From contig JBPDWA010000003.1 in assembly GCA_051295955.1 (NCBI GenBank), positions 186,001 through 250,000 of the forward strand: DNA of 64,000 nucleotides, given 5' to 3'. The notes under the pieces were generated by a model, which saw nothing but the letters and a program-made list of their open reading frames with translations, was not told the DNA's origin and made no database searches. Source of the stretch: Enterococcus faecalis_A (GTDB taxonomy: Bacteria; Bacillota; Bacilli; Lactobacillales; Enterococcaceae). Within the stretch, counting starts at the first letter, position 1, and each line of letters starts with the position of its first letter. Below, one piece after another: positions 52,718-61,263 of this stretch. Made by a program: the position numbers and the translations under genes.

Positions 52718-54091
52718 CTAATACTCTTTTTTGGTGACGATGGTTCCGTTATGGATATACGTAGCAAATTCGTGATACGTCTCCTCAAATAAATCGTAAT
52801 GTTTTTTATCTTGTTGGTCAAGCATTTCTTTAGGGAAGTAAAAGCGACGATCGCCTTGGCTTTGACCGGCTAAAGCGGCAACGAGAGGACTTACTTTTGA
52901 TAATTCTACCAGCGAGCCGTCTTTTTGCCAGAGCTCTATCTGAGTTCTATGACTATCTTTTTCTGGGCGGTAGAAATCATAAGGCAAATCGTAGCTAGAA
53001 TTGATTGCAGTGTAATACCGACTGTTAAAGCCGACTTTTTCGATCAATTCTTTTAAATAGAGAATGGTTTTGCCGTCGGTTGCTTCTGAAAAAGCTGCTG
53101 ATTTTAGTGGTTTTCGTAGCAAGAAGCGTTTGGCTAAATCGCTGAGAATCGCATCTGGAAAGTCCAACCATTGGGTGAAGTAGGTGCTTAACACGCCGTC
53201 ATCCAGTTTTAAATAATCCTGTAAAGTAAAATTATTTTTAAAGAAAGGGATCAGCATCTGAGCTTGTTTTTTGAAATCATCTTTGTTTTCATTGAACAAC
53301 TCTTTGGCACGATGCAATAGGTGATCCAAAATAACTTCCATACCGCGAGAAACCGGGTGGAAATATACTTGGACATACATTTGATAACGGCTGACAATAT
53401 AATCTTCCACCGCGTGCATGCCGTTCATCGCAAAGGCAATACCTCCTTGGTACGGCCGAATTACGCGCAAAATCCGAGTGAGATCAAAGGTGCCGTATTC
53501 GGTTCCGGTAAAATAGGCATCTCGTAAAAGGTAATCCATACGATCGGCGTCAATTTGGCTGGAAATCATTTGAACGACTTGCGGATTTGGGTATTCTTTG
53601 GTTATGACACTAGCTACCTTCTCCGGAAAATCAGCTGCCACTCGATTGAGAATTTGATAAACTTCCGTTTCTGGAGAAGTAATAATCTCTACGGTAAACG
53701 CTTCATGATTGGTTTGGAAAATATGTTCAAACGTATGAGAATAAGGTCCGTGGCCGACATCATGTAACAAAGCGGCACATAAAGCAATCAGACGCTCTTC
53801 ATCATTCCAGCCGCCAGTACCAATTTGATCTGTCGAGTAATTCCGCTGGAAGATATCACAGATGCGTCGTGTAATTTCATAAACTCCTAGAGAGTGAGAA
53901 AAACGACTATGTTCGGCGCCGTGAAACGTGAAAGAAGAGGTGCCTAACTGCTTGATTCTTCTTAAACGTTGAAATTCTGCTGAATTGATTAAATCCAGAA
54001 TTACTTGGTAGCGAACATGAATATAGTTGTGTACAGGGTCACGAAAGACTTTTTCAATGGGTAATAATTGTTCTTTATAAGGAATCGTCAT
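52718..54091 (-). CDS. HD-domain phosphohydrolase (YwfO-like)
   Basis: 457 residues. The HD metal site is complete: EHSRFSHSLGVYEITRRI, LLHDVGHGPYSHTFEH and SSQIDADRMDYLLRD. The start reads EKVFRDPVHNYIHVRYQVILDLINS, the common opening of SAMHD1-like dNTP triphosphohydrolase relatives in Firmicutes. In related organisms such proteins hydrolyse dNTPs; not shown here. GAGGAAAATC precedes ATG 54091. It lies between lipL (upstream) and the HAD gene (downstream); ywfL and ywfO are also neighbours in Bacillus. Confidence 0.9.
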   Translation of the reverse strand: MTIPYKEQLLPIEKVFRDPVHNYIHVRYQVILDLINSAEFQRLRRIKQLGTSSFTFHGAEHSRFSHSLGVYEITRRICDIFQRNYSTDQIGTGGWNDEERLIALCAALLHDVGHGPYSHTFEHIFQTNHEAFTVEIITSPETEVYQILNRVAADFPEKVASVITKEYPNPQVVQMISSQIDADRMDYLLRDAYFTGTEYGTFDLTRILRVIRPYQGGIAFAMNGMHAVEDYIVSRYQMYVQVYFHPVSRGMEVILDHLLHRAKELFNENKDDFKKQAQMLIPFFKNNFTLQDYLKLDDGVLSTYFTQWLDFPDAILSDLAKRFLLRKPLKSAAFSEATDGKTILYLKELIEKVGFNSRYYTAINSSYDLPYDFYRPEKDSHRTQIELWQKDGSLVELSKVSPLVAALAGQSQGDRRFYFPKEMLDQQDKKHYDLFEETYHEFATYIHNGTIVTKKEY

Positions 54092-54103
54092 GATTTTCCT
54101 CCT

Positions 54104-54949
54104 TTAATCTGTAATTTGCGCATTGCGCTGAGTCATTTTTTCTATTTGAACAGCCAGCTGGTGGGTAAACCAGGGAGTAATTAGTAATGGTTTGGCTGAT
54201 GCTGGTATCAAAGTAGCTTGGAATTCCTCTGTAAGTGTTTTTAATAATCTGTCTTTAACATCGGCGACAGTTAAAGGCTGCTCTAGTAAAGTAGCCAAAT
54301 TATCCATGCTGGCTGGATTTACTGGTGGATAGCCATTCGTACCAAAAGCTTCTTTTAAGCTGGTTTGATAGAATTGACGAACGATTTCGCCACGTTTTTG
54401 TTGATTGCCAGTAACACTGATGTAAATCATAATGGCAATACCATTTTTTACCCGTCGTTGAGCAATGCCAGCAAATTTTTTGCCCTTAATACTTAAATCA
54501 TATTGTCCAGGGCAATATGATTCACTTACCTCATACGCTTCAATAGTTGTTTCTGGAAATGTTTGTTTTACCCAGTGCCACATCAGCTGATAACCAGCGT
54601 CAATTGAGCAAGGGTGTGTTGAGGAATTAGGTAAGATCAAAGAAACATTTAAAACTCCTTCATCGGCCATTACACCTAAGCCGCCGGCATTACGGACTAC
54701 GACTTGGTAGTGTTGTTCTTTTAACACAGCGATACCTGCTTTTAAAAAAGGGGTTCGGGTATCTTTCATTCCTAAAATCATAGTAGAAGATAATTGCCAA
54801 AAATGGATTAACGGCTGTTTTTTTTGTCCGGAGTAAGTCGTTAGTACATCAGTCATAGCAAAAGGCTGAAATTGTTTTTCAGGGGGAATACAGCCGGAAT
54901 CTATCCATAACAATGAGGTAGGGAAAAAGGTTTGCTCAGAAAAAGTCAT
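54104..54949 (-). CDS. lipL: Octanoyl/lipoyl amidotransferase of the LipL family
   Basis: 281 residues, biotin/lipoate ligase fold. Likely moves octanoyl or lipoyl groups between lipoyl domains (GcvH to E2 proteins). The acyl-accepting cysteine is in SYCPGQYDLSIKGKKFAGIAQRR, also with the lysine pair of the family. RNAGGLGVMADEGVLNVSLI is the usual RRxxGG-type block in variant form. LipL rather than LplA is suggested by the cysteine, the lack of a C-terminal ligase domain and the ywfO neighbour. ATG 54949 was preferred; the longer TTG start (54982) has no ribosome site. It is divergent from the E1 pair. Confidence 0.8.
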   Translation of the reverse strand: MTFSEQTFFPTSLLWIDSGCIPPEKQFQPFAMTDVLTTYSGQKKQPLIHFWQLSSTMILGMKDTRTPFLKAGIAVLKEQHYQVVVRNAGGLGVMADEGVLNVSLILPNSSTHPCSIDAGYQLMWHWVKQTFPETTIEAYEVSESYCPGQYDLSIKGKKFAGIAQRRVKNGIAIMIYISVTGNQQKRGEIVRQFYQTSLKEAFGTNGYPPVNPASMDNLATLLEQPLTVADVKDRLLKTLTEEFQATLIPASAKPLLITPWFTHQLAVQIEKMTQRNAQITD

Positions 54950-55200
54950 TGGTTGTTCGTCCTGTCTTTTTAATCTACGCAATTTTTATAATGATGATTA
55001 ATTTTTCTTTGCGTGAGTACTCTATTATTTATTATATACGAAAAAAACAAAAAAGCATGCAGCTTTCAACAAAATACCATAGAAACTCTATTTTCGCTAG
55101 CAAAGAAGGAACAAAAACCGATACTTGTCAATACAGGAAGAAAACTATAGAATGTGAACAGATGATTTGAACTCGCTAAAGAGAAAAGGAGGCTTTTTCA

Positions 55201-56187
55201 ATGAATACGCAAACGAAGACTTCTTCAAGTCAAGAATTAATCGCTGATTTAACGAAAATGTGGCAGATTCGAATTTTTGAAGAAAGCCTACAAGTGCTCT
55301 ATCAGGAAGGAGCGATCCATGGTACGCTACATTTTTGCAGCGGTCAAGAAGCGACTGCAGTGGGAGGCGCCGGCTTGTTAACTAAGCAGGATTGGTTGGT
55401 TTCTACTCATCGCAATCATGGGCATAGCATCGCCAAAGGAACAAATCGCCGGGAAATGTTTGCTGAAATACTAGGCAAGAAAACAGGGACGAATCATGGA
55501 AAAGGCGGAAGTATGCATATTTCAGATGGGAAAGTGGGTAATCTAAATGCTAATGGCATCGTAGGTGGCGGCTTTCCAATTGCAGCTGGTGCCGCTTTAA
55601 CTGCTCGTATGCAAGGGACGGATCAAGTAGTGTTATGCTACGCTGGAGATGGTGCTACCAATGAAGGCAGTTTTCATGAAGCGCTAAACTTAGCCGCTGT
55701 TTGGCAGTTACCGGTGATTTATTTAATTGAAAATAACCAATACGGCATGAGTAGCTCCATTCAGCACATGGTAAATATTGAGCATTTATCTAAGCGAGCG
55801 GATAGCTATGGGATGGAAGGCATAACGATTGATGGCAATGATATATTGACAGTGAAACAAACGGTGAAACAAGCCCTTACGAAGGCTCGTGCCGGATACG
55901 GTCCAACACTGATCGAAGCCTTGACTTATCGCCACCATGGACACTCTAAATCAGATCAGCTGCTCTATCGTTCTCAAGAGGAAAGTCAGTTCTGGAAAAC
56001 CAAGGATCCTATTTTGCGCTTAGCAACCTATTTGTTGGAACAGCAGTTTCTGACAAAGTCTGACTTGCAACAATTAGAGCAGCAAGTTCGTAAGGAAACA
56101 GAAGCGCTGATCGCAGATGTAAAAAAAGATCCAGAACCAATCGCTACAGATCTGTGGCTAGATGTCTATGCGGAGGAAAACCAATGA
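55201..56187 (+). CDS. TPP-dependent 2-oxoacid/acetoin dehydrogenase E1 alpha subunit
   Basis: 328 residues. The TPP-binding motif GDGATNEGSFHEALNLAAVWQLPVIYLIENN is complete, at about 158-188. HRNHGHSIAKG, HGKGGSMHI and the phosphorylation-loop-like YRHHGHSKSDQ are present. The type resembles AcoA (acetoin dehydrogenase) more than the longer Gram-positive PdhA, but this is a judgement. GGAGG precedes ATG 55201. The stop overlaps the beta subunit start by ATGA. No E2 or E3 gene follows, so the complex must borrow them. Divergent from lipL. Confidence 0.85.
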   Translation: MNTQTKTSSSQELIADLTKMWQIRIFEESLQVLYQEGAIHGTLHFCSGQEATAVGGAGLLTKQDWLVSTHRNHGHSIAKGTNRREMFAEILGKKTGTNHGKGGSMHISDGKVGNLNANGIVGGGFPIAAGAALTARMQGTDQVVLCYAGDGATNEGSFHEALNLAAVWQLPVIYLIENNQYGMSSSIQHMVNIEHLSKRADSYGMEGITIDGNDILTVKQTVKQALTKARAGYGPTLIEALTYRHHGHSKSDQLLYRSQEESQFWKTKDPILRLATYLLEQQFLTKSDLQQLEQQVRKETEALIADVKKDPEPIATDLWLDVYAEENQ

Positions 56188-57164
56188 GAATAATTACTTA
56201 TCTTCAAGCTGTGAATGAAGCATTGGACGAAGCGTTAGCCGCTGATCAAACCGTCTATTTACTTGGCGAAGATATTGGTGTGTATGGGGGCGGATTTGGT
56301 GCTACTGCAGGACTTCAAGCCAAGTACAGTTCTGAAAGAGTGAGGGATACGCCCATCTCTGAAAGTGCGATTACCGGCGTGGCTGTCGGTTCTGCAATGA
56401 CCGGGCTCCGACCAATTATAGAACTGCAATTCTCTGATTTTATAACTATTGCTATGGATCAATTAGTCAATCAAGCAGCTAAAATTCACTATATGTCCGG
56501 CGGTAAACTCAGCGTTCCTCTGGTTATGCGAACAGCTGCCGGTGCCGGAACAGGCGCTGGTGCCCAACACTCACAAAGTCTTGAAAATTGGCTAGCGCAC
56601 GTTCCCGGCTTAAAAATTGTCCAACCTAGCACGCCTTATGATGTCAAAGGCCTATTATTACGTGCAATACAAGATCCTAATCCAGTCATCATTTACGAAC
56701 ATAAGCTACTTTATCAAACGACAGGTGTTGTTCCTGAACAGCCGTATACCATTCCTTTAGGCGTAGCAGATGTGAAAAGAGCTGGTACGGATCTTACCGT
56801 TATTGCTACTGGTCTAATGGTTACCAAAGCCTTGGCCGCTGCTGAACAGTTGGCGGAAATAGGTATTTCACTTGAAGTTATTGATCCTAGAACACTGGTA
56901 CCTTTAGACACGGCTACAATTTTGCAGTCTGTTGTAAAGACTAAACGTGTCCTAATTGTTACCGAAGCAGTCAGACAAAGTGGGTTTTCGGCTGAACTAG
57001 CAGCAGTTGTTGCTGAATCGGACTTAGGTTGCCAATTAAAGTCTCCACTGGTTCGTTTAGGTGGGTCCTTTACGCCAATTCCGGTTCAAAAAGAGTTAGA
57101 AGCACTTGCAATTCCGCAAGTTTCTTCTATTGTAAAAGCTGCCAAAAACTTAATGAACGATTAA
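56184..57164 (+). CDS. TPP-dependent 2-oxoacid/acetoin dehydrogenase E1 beta subunit
   Basis: 326 residues. Begins RIITYLQAVNEALDEALAAD, with the family blocks LGEDIGVYGG, ERVRDTPISESAITGVAVG, EHKLLY, and VIDPRTLVPLDTATIL near the C-terminal ligand domain. ATG 56184 follows GCGGAGG and overlaps the alpha stop codon; longer in-frame starts lie inside the alpha gene. Forms an alpha2-beta2 E1 with the previous gene, decarboxylating a 2-oxoacid or acetoin and passing the acyl group to a lipoyl domain. The 187 bp behind it hold no trace of E2 or E3. Confidence 0.85.
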   Translation: MRIITYLQAVNEALDEALAADQTVYLLGEDIGVYGGGFGATAGLQAKYSSERVRDTPISESAITGVAVGSAMTGLRPIIELQFSDFITIAMDQLVNQAAKIHYMSGGKLSVPLVMRTAAGAGTGAGAQHSQSLENWLAHVPGLKIVQPSTPYDVKGLLLRAIQDPNPVIIYEHKLLYQTTGVVPEQPYTIPLGVADVKRAGTDLTVIATGLMVTKALAAAEQLAEIGISLEVIDPRTLVPLDTATILQSVVKTKRVLIVTEAVRQSGFSAELAAVVAESDLGCQLKSPLVRLGGSFTPIPVQKELEALAIPQVSSIVKAAKNLMND

Positions 57165-57351
57165 TTAGCTGGAGTCTCTATTTGACAAAAAACGAGAAAC
57201 AGTGAACAATAAAAGAGCAGCTAGGTTGAAGTTTTTCCAAAAAGTCAGTCCTGTTATAGTAACAACTTTGTGTACTATCAAGGTGATTGGCTGCAGGTAG
57301 AGCGAAAGTAGGATTCATTCGTAGAATGTATAAACGGAGGAGTGACGGACA

Positions 57352-57789
57352 ATGGATTTAACAACAGGCGTTCCTGTATCAATTCAACTAAAAACAAATG
57401 TAAAACAAGCAAACGAACAACGAGACTTTTTCTTTGACATAACAGGTCAGATTGTGAAGATGGGAGATACGTTATATATTCGCTATAAAGAAGAGCCAGC
57501 TGAAGGCGGTCCAGCCGTGCCTGTTACCATAAAAATCGAACCAGATGGTGCCATTCAATTAATTCGCGCGGGCGAACTACGCATGCGTTTGAAATTTGCT
57601 TATCAGGAAAAGTTAGAAACCAGTTACCGGACACCATACGGTTTATTTCAAATTAGCACCTTTACCCGCAATCTGCGCTTTAGTTTAAAAGACCAACCGG
57701 TGTCAGGTTCCATATTAGTTGATTATGATTTATATTCTCAAGCAGAAAAAATTGGCGAATACCATTTGGAATTGGAATTTACCGCGTAA
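57352..57789 (+). CDS. DUF1934 family beta-barrel protein (YwiB-like)
   Basis: 145 residues, calycin-like beta barrel family. Typical points are TGQIVKMGDTLYIRYKEEP early, the IKIEPDGAIQLIRAGELRMRLKF centre, YRTPYGLFQISTFTRNLRF and the terminal DYDLYSQAEKIGEYHLELEF. The function is unknown; family members are often near rpoE, argS or pyrG, as here. CGGAGGAGTG precedes ATG 57352. Confidence 0.88.
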   Translation: MDLTTGVPVSIQLKTNVKQANEQRDFFFDITGQIVKMGDTLYIRYKEEPAEGGPAVPVTIKIEPDGAIQLIRAGELRMRLKFAYQEKLETSYRTPYGLFQISTFTRNLRFSLKDQPVSGSILVDYDLYSQAEKIGEYHLELEFTA

Positions 57790-57864
57790 ACTGCAAGAAT
57801 ACAATTGATTTTTTTTCAATGTTTTTGTATGATAAGGAGTAGACTGTGAAAGGACGTGTACCGC

Positions 57865-58482
57865 TTGGAAATTAAAGTATTTGAAGGGTTAAACAAAAAC
57901 GAATTATCCATGATTGAAGTAGCTCATGCTATTTTAGAACAACGGGAAGATGTTATGGATTTCTCTGACTTAGTGAACCAAATCCAAAACTATCTTGGCA
58001 AATCCGATAGTGAAATTCGTGATCAATTAGCCCAATTTTATACAGACTTAAATATTGACGGCAGCTTCATTTCATTAGGAGATAATCGTTGGGGCTTGCG
58101 CTCTTGGTATCCGATTGATTCCATTGATGAAGAAGTAACCCACGGCTTAGAAGAAGACGAAGAAGATACCCCACGTCGTAGAAAACGTAAAAAAGTAAAT
58201 GCCTTTATTATGAATGCTGATGACGAAGACGTCATTGACTATAATGATGATGATCCAGAAGACGCTGAGTTAACGGATGACGATGATGAAATTTTATACG
58301 ACGATGATGACGATGTAGAAGACGAGGAGATCAAAGCCTACAATTCTGACTTGCAAGAAATCGGCGCTGACAGCGACGACGAAGAAGAGCTTCCTCAAAT
58401 AGAAGAAGATTTGACAATTATTGAAGACGATGACTTTGACAATGATGAAGATTATTCTGACGAGGACGAAGAAGAAGAGTAA
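57865..58482 (+). CDS. rpoE: RNA polymerase delta subunit
   Basis: 205 residues. It binds core RNA polymerase and raises its recycling and selectivity. Residues 1-85 are the folded HARE-HTH domain (SMIEVAHAILEQRE, QFYTDLNIDGSFISLGDNRWGLRSWYP). About 90-205 is an intrinsically disordered tail with a short basic patch (PRRRKRKK) and then long Asp/Glu runs ending in DEDEEEE. The start is most likely TTG 57865, 10 bases behind GAAAGGA; GTG 57856 is too near it. Nothing precedes it within 66 bp except ywiB. Followed by a very strong terminator. Confidence 0.93.
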   Translation: MEIKVFEGLNKNELSMIEVAHAILEQREDVMDFSDLVNQIQNYLGKSDSEIRDQLAQFYTDLNIDGSFISLGDNRWGLRSWYPIDSIDEEVTHGLEEDEEDTPRRRKRKKVNAFIMNADDEDVIDYNDDDPEDAELTDDDDEILYDDDDDVEDEEIKAYNSDLQEIGADSDDEEELPQIEEDLTIIEDDDFDNDEDYSDEDEEEE

Positions 58483-58518
58483 CCGTAACGGCCTTACAGT
58501 GAATAGAAATTACAGCAG

Positions 58519-58588
58519 CTGAACTAAACAACTGACTATTTTCAACGCCTGTTGAAACTGGTAGTCAGTAGTTTGGTTCAGTTTTTTT
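58519..58588 (+). terminator. Long terminator after rpoE
   Basis: CTGAACTAAAC(A)ACTGACTA pairs with TAGTCAGT(A)GTTTGGTTCAG, followed by T7. An inner stem TTTCAAC/GTTGAAA closes the loop. It separates rpoE from the phosphoketolase gene. Confidence 0.92.
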
Positions 58589-58659
58589 CGGGTGGAATTT
58601 TTGCCAGAGCTTTCAGCTTTCGTTTACAATTAGAGGTAACATGGAAGAGGAGGTCAATC

Positions 58660-61032
58660 ATGGACAAAGAAGTATATTCTAAACCTGAATATTTTAAGAC
58701 AATGGATGCTTGGTGGCGTGCAGCGAATTATTTGTCAGTCGGACAGCTTTATTTGAAAGATAATCCGCTTTTAAGACGACCGATCGTAGCAGAAGATGTA
58801 AAAATTAATCCGATTGGTCACTGGGGCACGATCTCAGGACAAAATTTTATTTACACCCATTTAAATAGAGTCATTAACAAATATAATTTAAATATGTTTT
58901 ATATTGAAGGTCCTGGACACGGCGGGCAAGTGATGGTGTCCAATGCCTATTTGGATGGCAGTTACACTGAGCGTTATCCTGAAATCACTGAAGATGAAGC
59001 TGGGTTGCAAAAATTATTCAAACGTTTTTCTTTTCCTGGCGGTGTAGCTTCTCATGCGGCTCCCGAAACGCCTGGTTCTATTCACGAAGGTGGCGAGTTA
59101 GGCTATTCCCTTGCTCATGGAGTGGGGGCGATATTGGATAATCCGGAAGTCATAGCAGCGGTAGTTATCGGTGACGGTGAGGCAGAAACAGGGCCTTTAG
59201 CTGCTTCGTGGCTTTCAAATGTGTTTATCAATCCAGTAACCGATGGTGCGGTTTTGCCAATTTTACATTTAAACGGCGCCAAAATTGCCAATCCTACCAT
59301 TTTTGCCAGAAAATCTGATGAGGCGTTAAGGAGTTACTTTGAAGGTCTGGGCTGGCAGCCGCTTTTTGTTGAAGGCTCGGATCCTAATAAAATTCATCCT
59401 TTAATGGCAGCGACGCTTGATCAGGCGATTGAACAAATTCAATCCATTCAAACTGATGCTCGCCAAAAGACCCCTCAAGCGGCAACTATGCCTCGGTGGC
59501 CATTAATTGTTTTACGCACGCCTAAAGGTTGGACAGGACCGAAAGAATGGGATGGCGAACCGATTGAAGGAACGTTTAGAGCCCATCAAATTCCGATTCC
59601 AGTCAGTGAAAAACAAATGGATCATGTTGATGCGTTGGTGGATTGGCTGCAATCTTATGGGCCAAATGAATTATTTGATGAACAGGGCCGCTTGTTACCG
59701 GAAATTCGGGCTTTAGCCCCTAGCGGTAATCAGCGGATGGCTAAAAATCCCATTACAAATGGTGGTTTACAGGCTCAACCATTGGCTATGCCTGATTGGC
59801 AACACTATGGCTTGTCAATTGAAAAACCGGGTGCAGTAATGGCGCAAGATATGTTAGAATTCGGTAAGTTTGCCAGTGGCATCATCGAAAAAAATCCGAC
59901 TCGCTTCCGCATTTTCGGACCGGATGAAACCAAGTCTAATCGCTTAAATGAAGTGTTTAAAGTCACGAACCGTCAGTGGCTGGAACCGATCGAAACCCCT
60001 CAAGACGAATGGCTGGCTGCCAGTGGGCGGGTTATTGACAGCCAACTTTCTGAACACCAAGCAGAAGGCTTTTTAGAAGGGTATACCCTTACTGGTCGTC
60101 ATGGTTTTTTTGCTAGTTACGATGCTTTTTTACGGGTGGTTGATTCGATGATTACCCAACATTTTAAATGGCTGCGAAAAGCAAGCGAAGTCAGCTGGCG
60201 GCATCCTTATGCTTCTTTAAATTTAATTGCATCTTCCACTGCATTTCAACAAGATCACAATGGCTATACCCATCAAGACCCTGGGATATTAACACATTTG
60301 GCTGAAAAGAAACCGGCCTTTATTCGTGAGTATCTACCGGCTGACACTAATAGTTTGCTTGCTGTGATGGATCATGCTTTGAGAAGTGAACATCGGATTA
60401 ATTTAATTGTGACAAGCAAGCATCCACGCCCACAATTTTATTCAATCGCAGAAGCGGAAATTTTAGTAAAAGAAGGCTTAAAAGTCATTGATTGGGCTAG
60501 TAAGGAAATTTCTGGTGAAGTGCCAGATTTTGTCATTGCAGTAGCAGGGACCGAGCCTAATTTAGAAGCGTTAGCTGCGATTCAACTATTTACGGCGGTC
60601 TTTCCCGATAAAACTTTCCGTTTTGTCAACGTAGTGGATCTATTAAAATTACGCCATCCCGAAAATGATCCCCGGGGGATTGCGGATGAACGTTTTGATG
60701 AAATTTTTACAATAAGTCAACCTATTTTCTTTATTTTTCAAGGCTATGCCGGCTTGATTCGTGACCTTTTCTATCCTCGAAAAAATCGGCAGCTCTATAT
60801 TCATAGTTATGAAGAAAATGGCGATATTACTACGCCTTTTGATATGCGTGTCCTTAATGAGATTGACCGCTATCACTTAGCTCGCCAAATTGCAAAAGTC
60901 GTTTGTAAAGAACAGGGCGCCGAATTTATGCACCAAATGGATGAACAATTAGCCAAACATCATGCTTATATTCGCCAGTATGGCACTGACTTGCCAGAAG
61001 TTGCTGATTGGCAATGGCAAGGTTTTGACTAA
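58660..61032 (+). CDS. xpkA: Phosphoketolase
   Basis: 790 residues, the usual length. A TPP enzyme that splits xylulose 5-phosphate (and in some, fructose 6-phosphate) with phosphate to acetyl phosphate plus glyceraldehyde 3-phosphate (or erythrose 4-phosphate). Family blocks: HWGTISGQNFIYTHLNR, EGPGHGGQ, the SFPGGVASHAAPETPGS loop, TPP motif GDGEAETGPLAASW, and the C-terminal TSKHPRPQFY and LIRDLFYPR. ATG 58660 follows AGAGGAGGTC; the longer frame through the terminator has no ribosome site. It sits between rpoE and pyrG, which are neighbours in related genomes. Substrate preference unknown. Confidence 0.93.
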   Translation: MDKEVYSKPEYFKTMDAWWRAANYLSVGQLYLKDNPLLRRPIVAEDVKINPIGHWGTISGQNFIYTHLNRVINKYNLNMFYIEGPGHGGQVMVSNAYLDGSYTERYPEITEDEAGLQKLFKRFSFPGGVASHAAPETPGSIHEGGELGYSLAHGVGAILDNPEVIAAVVIGDGEAETGPLAASWLSNVFINPVTDGAVLPILHLNGAKIANPTIFARKSDEALRSYFEGLGWQPLFVEGSDPNKIHPLMAATLDQAIEQIQSIQTDARQKTPQAATMPRWPLIVLRTPKGWTGPKEWDGEPIEGTFRAHQIPIPVSEKQMDHVDALVDWLQSYGPNELFDEQGRLLPEIRALAPSGNQRMAKNPITNGGLQAQPLAMPDWQHYGLSIEKPGAVMAQDMLEFGKFASGIIEKNPTRFRIFGPDETKSNRLNEVFKVTNRQWLEPIETPQDEWLAASGRVIDSQLSEHQAEGFLEGYTLTGRHGFFASYDAFLRVVDSMITQHFKWLRKASEVSWRHPYASLNLIASSTAFQQDHNGYTHQDPGILTHLAEKKPAFIREYLPADTNSLLAVMDHALRSEHRINLIVTSKHPRPQFYSIAEAEILVKEGLKVIDWASKEISGEVPDFVIAVAGTEPNLEALAAIQLFTAVFPDKTFRFVNVVDLLKLRHPENDPRGIADERFDEIFTISQPIFFIFQGYAGLIRDLFYPRKNRQLYIHSYEENGDITTPFDMRVLNEIDRYHLARQIAKVVCKEQGAEFMHQMDEQLAKHHAYIRQYGTDLPEVADWQWQGFD

Positions 61033-61076
61033 AGCCTATCACTAAAAAAGTTTTTTATTTCTTTTAAGAGAAGTAC

Positions 61077-61105
61077 TTGACCAAACTCAGATTTGCTTGT
61101 ATCAT
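61077..61105 (+). promoter_or_regulatory. Promoter of pyrG
   Basis: TTGACC (61077-61082), 17-bp spacer, TATCAT (61100-61105) with an upstream TG-like context. The expected start is the GGGC at 61113-61116, the type used for reiterative G incorporation. Confidence 0.82.
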
Positions 61106-61112
61106 ACTAATT

Positions 61113-61190
61113 GGGCACCTTTAAGAAGGTCAGAAGTTTATGCAAACTTTCAAGCTCCCTATTCTTTTTGGATAGGGAGCTTTTCTATTT
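61113..61190 (+). promoter_or_regulatory. CTP-sensing attenuator of pyrG
   Basis: The transcript should start GGGC. About 40 bases on, AAGCTCCCTAT (61152-61162) pairs with ATAGGGAGCTT (61172-61182) and a T-rich run follows: a terminator. In Bacillus pyrG, low CTP stalls polymerase after GGG, extra G residues are added, and poly-G pairs with the pyrimidine-rich left arm to block termination. Here that arm contains CTCCCT. All elements are in place. Confidence 0.85.
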
Positions 61191-61263
61191 TGTTAAGGAA
61201 ATAGCTAAAAAGCGCGGAACTTCTCTCTACCAAATCTATTCACAGAAAGGATTTTTTACGATT

